In this document: piece after piece, positions 58,325 to 64,000 of the stretch | Numbering within the stretch: position 1 is the first letter of the stretch | Layout of the letters: each line of letters opens with the position of its first letter | NCBI GenBank assembly: GCA_022478985.1 | Contig: JAKSZP010006716.1 | Coordinates: 105,338-169,337 of the forward strand | DNA from: Massospora cicadina | Lineage: Eukaryota > Entomophthoromycota > Entomophthoromycetes > Entomophthorales > Entomophthoraceae | Length of the DNA stretch: 64,000 nucleotides | Reading direction: 5' to 3' | Notes under the pieces: model-generated | What the model was told of the DNA's origin: nothing | Databases searched by the model: none | What the model saw: only the letters and a program-made list of their open reading frames with translations | Made by a program: the position numbers and the translations under genes

Positions 58325-60248
58325 TCAGGAAAGAGGAAAGAATGGTAGTGGGGCAGGCGCGTTAGACACCGTTTGTCCCCTGTGGAGTTGCACATAACTA
58401 GTTTGAGGGTGAATGTCTTCAAATTGCTGTGCATATGAGAGACTCCAATCCCCTTGTCTTAGATTGTAAAGGATGCGTTTAAAATACCGGTTGGTGTTGT
58501 GCAGACCAGTGGCAGTTGGATGTGTTGCAAGGTATTTCATCAGAGTTGCAGGGTTGGAGGGGGACCTCAGATGTAGTGCCCTTGCGAAGTTGATTTGGGC
58601 TGCCTTAGCCCAGTGGGGGGATGGTGGGTTGGGTGACATTGTGAGAGCTACCCATGAACTGAGGATTTGCGTTGCTTGTTCCGTGAAGTTGAGCAGCTCC
58701 ATCCTGCCTTTCTTCCGTGGGCCGTACATGGTCTCCAGCCTGACAGGTGCGCGGTAACCAGACCATAGCCAGTTCTGCAGGAGCTTGTAGATTGCTTTGG
58801 TAAAGTTGGCAGAGAAGGGAACCGCGTGGGCAGCAAACCATAACTTTGACAAGATCAGGGAGTTGGCTAACACAACTCTTTCTGTTAAACTAGCTTTACT
58901 CCTCCGCATACATGTCATTCTTTTTGTGATGTTGTCTAAAATGTTAGTTTCGATAGTGTCAAGTGCATATCCACCAGCTTTGAGCCATATGCCCAGATGA
59001 TGGACTGGGTTGGTGGCGGGGTGGTGTGCAAAGTGTAAACACAATGTTTTTGCTGGCTTGGGTCGTTGTTGTGTGGTTGGTTGGTTTGTGTGATGGTGGG
59101 AGGGTGGGGCCCAGTTTGAACTGAATTTGCCCATAACAATTACCTCTGTTTTTTGTTTGTTCAGCATGGCGTTACTCACTGACTCATACTGGTGAATAAT
59201 GCGCTCAATAGCCCTGGCATCCCTATTGCCTGAGACTCCAACAATGCAGTCTTCAGCAAAGGCGAGCATTTTGGTTGGTAGTTGTCCCTCCAATCTGATT
59301 CCAGTGAGCTTTGAGTTTGCAATGTGAAGGAGAGGGTCAAGAGTAAAATTTTATAGTAGGGGGATAAGCGGGTCACCTTGTTTGAGGCCCCTTTGGGGGG
59401 TGATGGTGTCGGTTAGGAAACCTGGGCCTCTGATTGCAAACCTGGCTGAGCGTGTTAGGAGGAGCGCCCAGTTTATGAAACGGGATGGTAGGTTGAAAGC
59501 CTTTAGACACTGTTCTAAGTAACCCCAGTGCACTCGGTCATATGCTTTCTTTTGGTCCAGGAAAGCAAGGGCGCCTTTGGGGTTAGCTTGGCAGATGTTG
59601 GCAATTGTGTGGATGTTATCCCAAATTAAGAGATTTGGGATGAAACCAAACTGATGGGGGGAGAGGGCTGTCTGAGTAATGCAACCCAGACGCTTAGCTA
59701 AGATTTTAGTTAGTATTTTGGTGTCAGTATTGGTGAGAGTGATTGGACGCCAGTTGTTTAGGTCTTCCTGGTCTCCTTTTTTGAAGAGTGTGACCACATA
59801 TGCGTCTTGGCCGCCAGGTAGAAAGGTTGTGTCTTCCAGGCACTTGTTCATAGTTGCCAGTAGTATTGGTGCGATATATTCAAAATTTTATGAAAAATTC
59901 ATATGGTAGGCCATCAGGCCCAGGGCACTTGTTGCGCGGAGTGGATTTTATAACCTCCCATAGTTCATTTTTAGCGATGGGTGCAACAAGGTCTGGTTGA
60001 CCAGCTATAGTGTCAATATTAACGGATGATAAAATTTTTTTAATTTCTCTAGGTGATGCAAAATCTGCCGTGTACAGTTCAGTATAAAATTGGTGTAATT
60101 TGGCCAATATTTTGGATGGTGTGGATGCCAGTGTATCTTCTACTTGGCAGACCTGTGTGCAAGTCACCGAAGTTGAAATTGGTTTAAAATGGCGGAAAAA
60201 TTGGGCCATGTATTTTCTCTGGTTAAAATGTATTTTAATTTGTAGCAT
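58325..60248 (-). pseudogene. LINE ORF2 reverse transcriptase
   Basis: Minus strand. 'NELWEVIKSTPRNKCPGPDG' near 59960-59915 is the LINE 'K..GPDG' motif. 'TLFKKGDQEDLNNWRPITL', 'LSPHQFGF' and 'FLDQKKAYDRVHWGYL' (catalytic aspartate) lie in 59851-59354. 'QRGLKQGDPLIPLL' is then followed by one in-frame TAA at 59351-59353 within an otherwise continuous frame to 58325. The catalytic box at 59249-59260 reads FAED, glutamate replacing the first aspartate of FADD. A frame change near 59870 separates the upstream block. The thumb region 'LTERVVLANSLILSKLWFAAH' is near 58900. Confidence 0.8.
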
Positions 60249-60259
60249 ACTTTGGTGTA

Positions 60260-61400
60260 GTGCTGGTGTTTTCTAAAGAGGGAGATTACCTTTGTGGATA
60301 GCTGGAACCACAGGAGGCCCCATTGGGGGGGTGTATCCCTCATGAGGTGTGTTGTTTTCTAAGTGCTGAAGCTGTCTGATAGCCTTGTTGATTGTCACAG
60401 ACATTGCGGATGTTTTTCTGGAGTTCAGGTGGCAGGCTTTCTTGGTTGCTCAAGCCTTGAATATTTCCCACTCGGTGATAGGGTTCCCAATGGGTGGTCA
60501 TCTTTCTTGCTGTGTTGTTAGCACCATCTTGATCCAAAGTTTAAGCTCCAGAAGATGGATGGTGCTTGGGTGAATTCTGTGCAAGGTTGGTGGCTTTTGG
60601 TATTTTTCTGAGGACGATAATGCTATCAAGACTATCCGGTGGTTGGAGAAAGGGATAATTGTTGTTGTTGAATCTGATATCTGGTGATGGAAGTCTATAG
60701 GGGCGAGCATCAGGTCAATCTGGGTCATTGAGACCAGCTGGTTATTGTTGTGGTGGGGCCTCATCATGTTGGCTAGGGTGGGGGCTTGTTTGGAATGGTG
60801 TTGCACAGGCCCAGTGTTGCCTTTAGTATGCGTAGTTCCATGTGGCCATGGGGTATAGCCTTATACTTGGGCCAGCAGTCAGTAATGGTGTTAAGCCAGC
60901 AGTTGAAATCTCCCGCGAAAAATGTTGCCTCAGGGAAAGGGATTGAGAGGATATTAGAGAAAATTTTTTAGCAGTTGTTCAGATCATTTGGGGCATACAA
61001 ACACGCCATGGAGAAATTTTCTCCATTCCACTTGAGATCTGCTAGAAGCAGCCATCCCTCCAGGTGGGAGGATTGCTTCGTATATTTACTGGAGGGTCAC
61101 AAATTGTTTGAATTACCACCCAACAGTGGTACGTCCAAAAGGATTTGGCCAGAAGGAGCATGGTTGACCATGACTCCTCCTCCCCCGGTGGACAGTGGGG
61201 TTCTTGGATGGCCAAGATGTCCATGGGGATATTGTACAGGAAAGCCATTTTTTTGGCCCAGGGCGTGGGGGCCTTGGCTCCCGCGATGTTGAGCATCCCT
61301 ATGTTGATTGTGGTAGTCCGCACATCAGGAATGCTGGGGCAACCCACTGAGGTCACCCAGTTCCTTATTGCAGGTCATACTGCAAGTATGGGCCTGATTA
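60260..61400 (-). pseudogene. LINE ORF2 endonuclease domain
   Basis: Minus strand. 'TTTINIGMLNIAGAKAPT' near 61310 and 'DILAIQEPHCPPGEEESW' near 61215 give the N and E motifs of APE-type endonucleases. 'AGDFNCWLNTITDC' near 60910-60870 is the GDFN motif. 'TQIDLMLAPI' and 'SNHRIVLIAL' (about 60725 and 60640) are the D and H motifs, with SNH in place of SDH. Frame changes separate the blocks. The domain would nick the target DNA to prime reverse transcription. Confidence 0.65.
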
Positions 61401-61436
61401 GCCATATTCGTTCCAGTGTGTTGGTTGGCAGTCGTA

Positions 61437-62842
61437 TTACTGATTTTTTGGTTTCTTCTGGCTCAGATTACTCCGTGGAGTTTGGGTCTGGCATGGGTTG
61501 GCTTGTGCCCCATTAACAAAAAATTTTCCGCCACTTGCCTGTGGGTTTGATGGGCAGAAACTAGGTGTTGGGGTGATTGGATTTTGTGCATGAGTGTTGT
61601 CACATTGTGATTGGCTGAAATGGTCTTCCATATCATCGCTGATCACACGTGATTGGCTGGGAGGATCCACAGTGGTGTAAGGTGGATTTACTACTGCTTG
61701 GTTGGAGGTGTTTGATTGGTTGTGTCCAAAAAAGTCATCATTTTGGTTGCATTTGGTTATATGAATGGGATTTGATTGGTTATTCCGCTGTGCTGCCATG
61801 GCATCCGCCTGAATCTGTTTCAGGGAAGTCGTGGTGCAAGTTTGGGTCTTGGCGGAACTTGCAGCCTGCTTGCGGGTGGTCTGTGCATGATGGCGGTCCT
61901 TGCATGAAATGGGCTCAACCAAGGCGACGTCAGCTCTTTCACCCCAATAGAAGGCGAAAGTGGAGTCCTTAATTTTGCCAAAAGTTGGGCTTGTTTCATC
62001 CATATTGTCCTCACAAAATTCCGGTGCTTCAATCCCGCACTTGATGGGGCACACGTGGTCTTTGTGGCCTATAAATGAGCAGAATTCGCAGATAGGTGGG
62101 GTGTGTTTTGGTGTGATGTGGAAGGGGCGAGATACGCTGCCATTGGGGAGGTTGATGGTTGTCATGCGGGGAATGAGGGTGATATCCTCTACCACGCCCT
62201 GATCAGGTTCTATAATGGCTATTGCCTTCCCTGTACACAGGTGGGGCAGGAGGGAAAATTTTTTGAATTCAAACTGTTTGATTATGCCATAACCTTTGAG
62301 GCCCCCACGGAGCTTGTCCAGAGGATATCATGGTGCATGGTACTTGGGAGTCAGTCAAATATGATGAATAGGTCATTTGCCTTGTTCCATCATGTATGCA
62401 CCGTGCAGATGGTGGGGTCTTCATTGTTAATTTTTATGGAGAATACAGTTTTCACTGCTTCCGCTGCTTCTTTTGTGGACATTAATACAACGTCCACCCA
62501 TCCTCTATGTAAATTTTTATAATTTACTGAGATAGTGTTTGGGAAAAATGCTGAGAATGCCTCCCTCATTTTTTCCCCATGATTGAGGGAAGTATCGCTG
62601 ACCATAATTCTAAGGCCATGCTCAAGGGAGGACAGGGGTTGGGAGTGTTCTATTTTGGTATATGCGCCCATTTTTTGCAGAAATTGCAAAACTCCGGGTG
62701 CAGTGCTGTACTCACCCTTTTTGGTGGGAGGGTGTGTCAACATTCCACTGGGGCATTTTTCCCCGGTGGGTTGGGAGGGCTTTGGGCCTTTCACACTGGC
62801 CACTTTCGCCCAACTGGTTTTGTTGCGGACAAATTTGCTCAT
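61437..62842 (-). pseudogene. LINE ORF1 (gag-like, CCHC knuckle)
   Basis: Minus strand in two frame blocks. The first, 62842-62390, starts 'MSKFVRNKTSWAKVASVKGP' and includes 'STKEAAEAVKTVFSI', an RRM-like C-terminal fold by appearance only. The second, 62195-61437, carries CEFCSFIGHKDHVC (CX2CX4HX4C) and then a low-complexity Gln/Asn/Thr/Pro-rich tail ending in lysines. The two join by a frame change between 62390 and 62195. The protein would bind the LINE RNA. The start at 62842 lies about 80 bases from the element's 5' end. Confidence 0.7.
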
Positions 62843-62923
62843 ATTTCCTGGTTGATTGTCAATCTCAGAGAAATTGCGTAGAATTGTGTTACTAAAAGTG
62901 ATAGTAACGGGAAAGAAAAGCCA

Positions 62924-64000
62924 GCAGTATAATTTTCAGTCCAACCACTTAACACTTTAACCGCTCAATGAAGATTGGATGATCCAAAAAACAACTCATA
63001 GGCTTTCTTTCCCTTTCTAATTAGGAGCACCATTGACCACTAAAGGAATCTGATATCCCAGGATAGAGAAATACAAATCCTTACTACTAATTTAGGTGTC
63101 AAATTAATAAGGGATTGAGTGCCTATGAGAAGGTTGTAATTGTAATTCTCAAATACAACTGTGAGGGCCGTCACCACCAATGATCCAGACTGGAGCAGCA
63201 GAGAGGAATAGGCACTAAGAGATTGAGTTTACTGGGCCCAACGTTTTAATCATGGTGTATTTTTGATCCGTTTCAACTTTTATCCTCTTCACCAGATGAG
63301 AGGAAATGATGTTAACCAGAGACCTAGTATCAACTATGGCTAAGATTTTCATCTTATGGACAATTACTTTGACACGAGTAACCTCAGTTCCAAAATGGGA
63401 ACTGATTATATAGAATCCCCTAGCAGAAGTGGTTCATAAGGAGTAAAGTAAAAGGAACTTGAATTTTTAAAAAATTATCAAATTCATGACATCCACCTTC
63501 TCAGGTGGAGATAGGGCGCAACATTCAGTGTGGAAAATGACAAAGAATTTTTCCTGAGGCTCAGGTTCATCAGCAGAGGGTGCCTCACACCCTAAGCTGA
63601 CCCCACTTTTCCCGCCTCATTAGCCTTTTTATTCCAATAAGTGGCTTCCTGATTCCAAAAAACATGCAATAGGCGCAAGGGCACGGCGAGGTTTAGATTC
63701 CTGGGGATGTCCGTGGCATGAATGGGGGACTGGATTCCCTTGTTAGGTGCTTTGCGCATCTCCTGCTCAGGCAACTCCATGATGGATACTTTAAATCAAG
63801 TAGGGGTTTGTATGACTTTTTTGAATTCTGTAAATATAGTATGAGGGTCACATTATATTTGAAATGCGGAGGAGACAGCAGCAATGGCGTCATCCAAGCT
63901 AACCCAATCACAGGATGTGAGGGCCTGAGCTTTGTTATAAAACCATTCAGCGAACTCAATGTTGGCTTTGTCACACTTAGGGCAGATTAACATGAATGCC
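62924..64000 (-). pseudogene. Element F gag and protease remnant
   Basis: Minus strand, continuing F upstream of the LINE. Near 63360-63290 'MKILAIVDTRSLVNIISSHLV' corresponds to the C/D protease 'IVDSGAPINI', with arginine for the glycine. Upstream (63974-63593) are gag-like frames ('GLAWMTPLL...FKYNVTLILYLQNSKKSYKPLLDL', then 'CRLRLLHVFWN'-like text where a degenerate zinc knuckle would be). It runs off the right edge of the window. Confidence 0.5.

Larger units (their letters stand above)
57528..62923 (-). mobile_element. Non-LTR retrotransposon (LINE), near full length
   Basis: 5396 bp between target duplications GCAGTCTAATTTT (57515-57527) and GCAGTATAATTTT (62924-62936; 12 of 13 match). 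The 3' end (left) is A/T-rich, as expected for an A-type tail. It encodes ORF1 with a CCHC knuckle, then ORF2 with an APE-type endonuclease, reverse transcriptase and a C-terminal zinc-binding RT-associated domain. This layout is that of Tad1-like or I-like fungal LINEs. Its 3' end is shared with the ORF1-only element at 900-2760. Several shifts and stops make it inactive. It splits element F. Confidence 0.85.

Noticed and set aside
1..64000. CRISPR arrays, bacterial operons or rRNA genes
   Set aside because: No regularly spaced identical repeats, no rRNA-like sequence, and the intron and retroelement content are eukaryotic.

Overview
The window looks like repeat-packed fungal chromosome. The only convincing host gene is one for myo-inositol-1-phosphate synthase (INO1 type; about 28.6-30.2 kb, minus strand). 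Its protein reads like fungal INO1 proteins, and its single short intron has a GTAAGT donor and a TACTAAC branch site. Nearly everything else is retrotransposon. A basidiomycete with a TE-bloated genome (a rust, for example) is plausible, but the sequence alone does not settle the phylum.

Layout, with element names A-H given here. G (+) is a decayed Ty3/gypsy pol: its RNase H is at 1-527 and its integrase at 18602-19583. G is split by E (528-18601, minus), a Ty3 chromovirus-like element. The left LTR of E contains an ORF1-only LINE relative (about 900-2760) and part of an unrelated LTR, L2. The pol of E is split by C (7195-16821, plus), a 9.5-kb element with a tRNA-type primer-binding site. 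The 3' LTR of C carries a 133-bp tRNA-derived SINE. At 19584-25540 lies A (+), a chromovirus with 1.1-kb LTRs and a large gag deletion. After about 3 kb of uninterpretable AT-rich DNA comes INO1.

D (31875-51148, minus) is a second C-family element. It carries a complete copy of B (32394-39607, plus; sister of A; target duplication GTAAC) inside its 3' LTR. It also carries a solo A/B-family LTR (40385-43019), which itself contains a solo L2 LTR (41152-42350). D sits in H (+), whose LTR end, primer site and gag follow at 51149 to about 54.4 kb. F (minus, about 54.9 kb to the window end) is another Ty3 element, split by a 5.4-kb LINE (57528-62923, minus) with a 13-bp target duplication.

The two Ty3 lineages prime reverse transcription differently. 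C, D and H have a site complementary to a tRNA 3' end including CCA. A and B have an 11-nt site that is the exact complement of the likely start of their own transcript, the Tf1/sushi self-priming arrangement. C and D also share a roughly 1.5-kb segment beyond pol with an antisense coding-like frame and a repeated 15-nt motif; this is the least explained structure here. No element looks fully intact, and many stops fit CGA/CAA to TGA/TAA transitions. INO1 itself has two apparent one-base lesions, which are either assembly errors or real inactivation.
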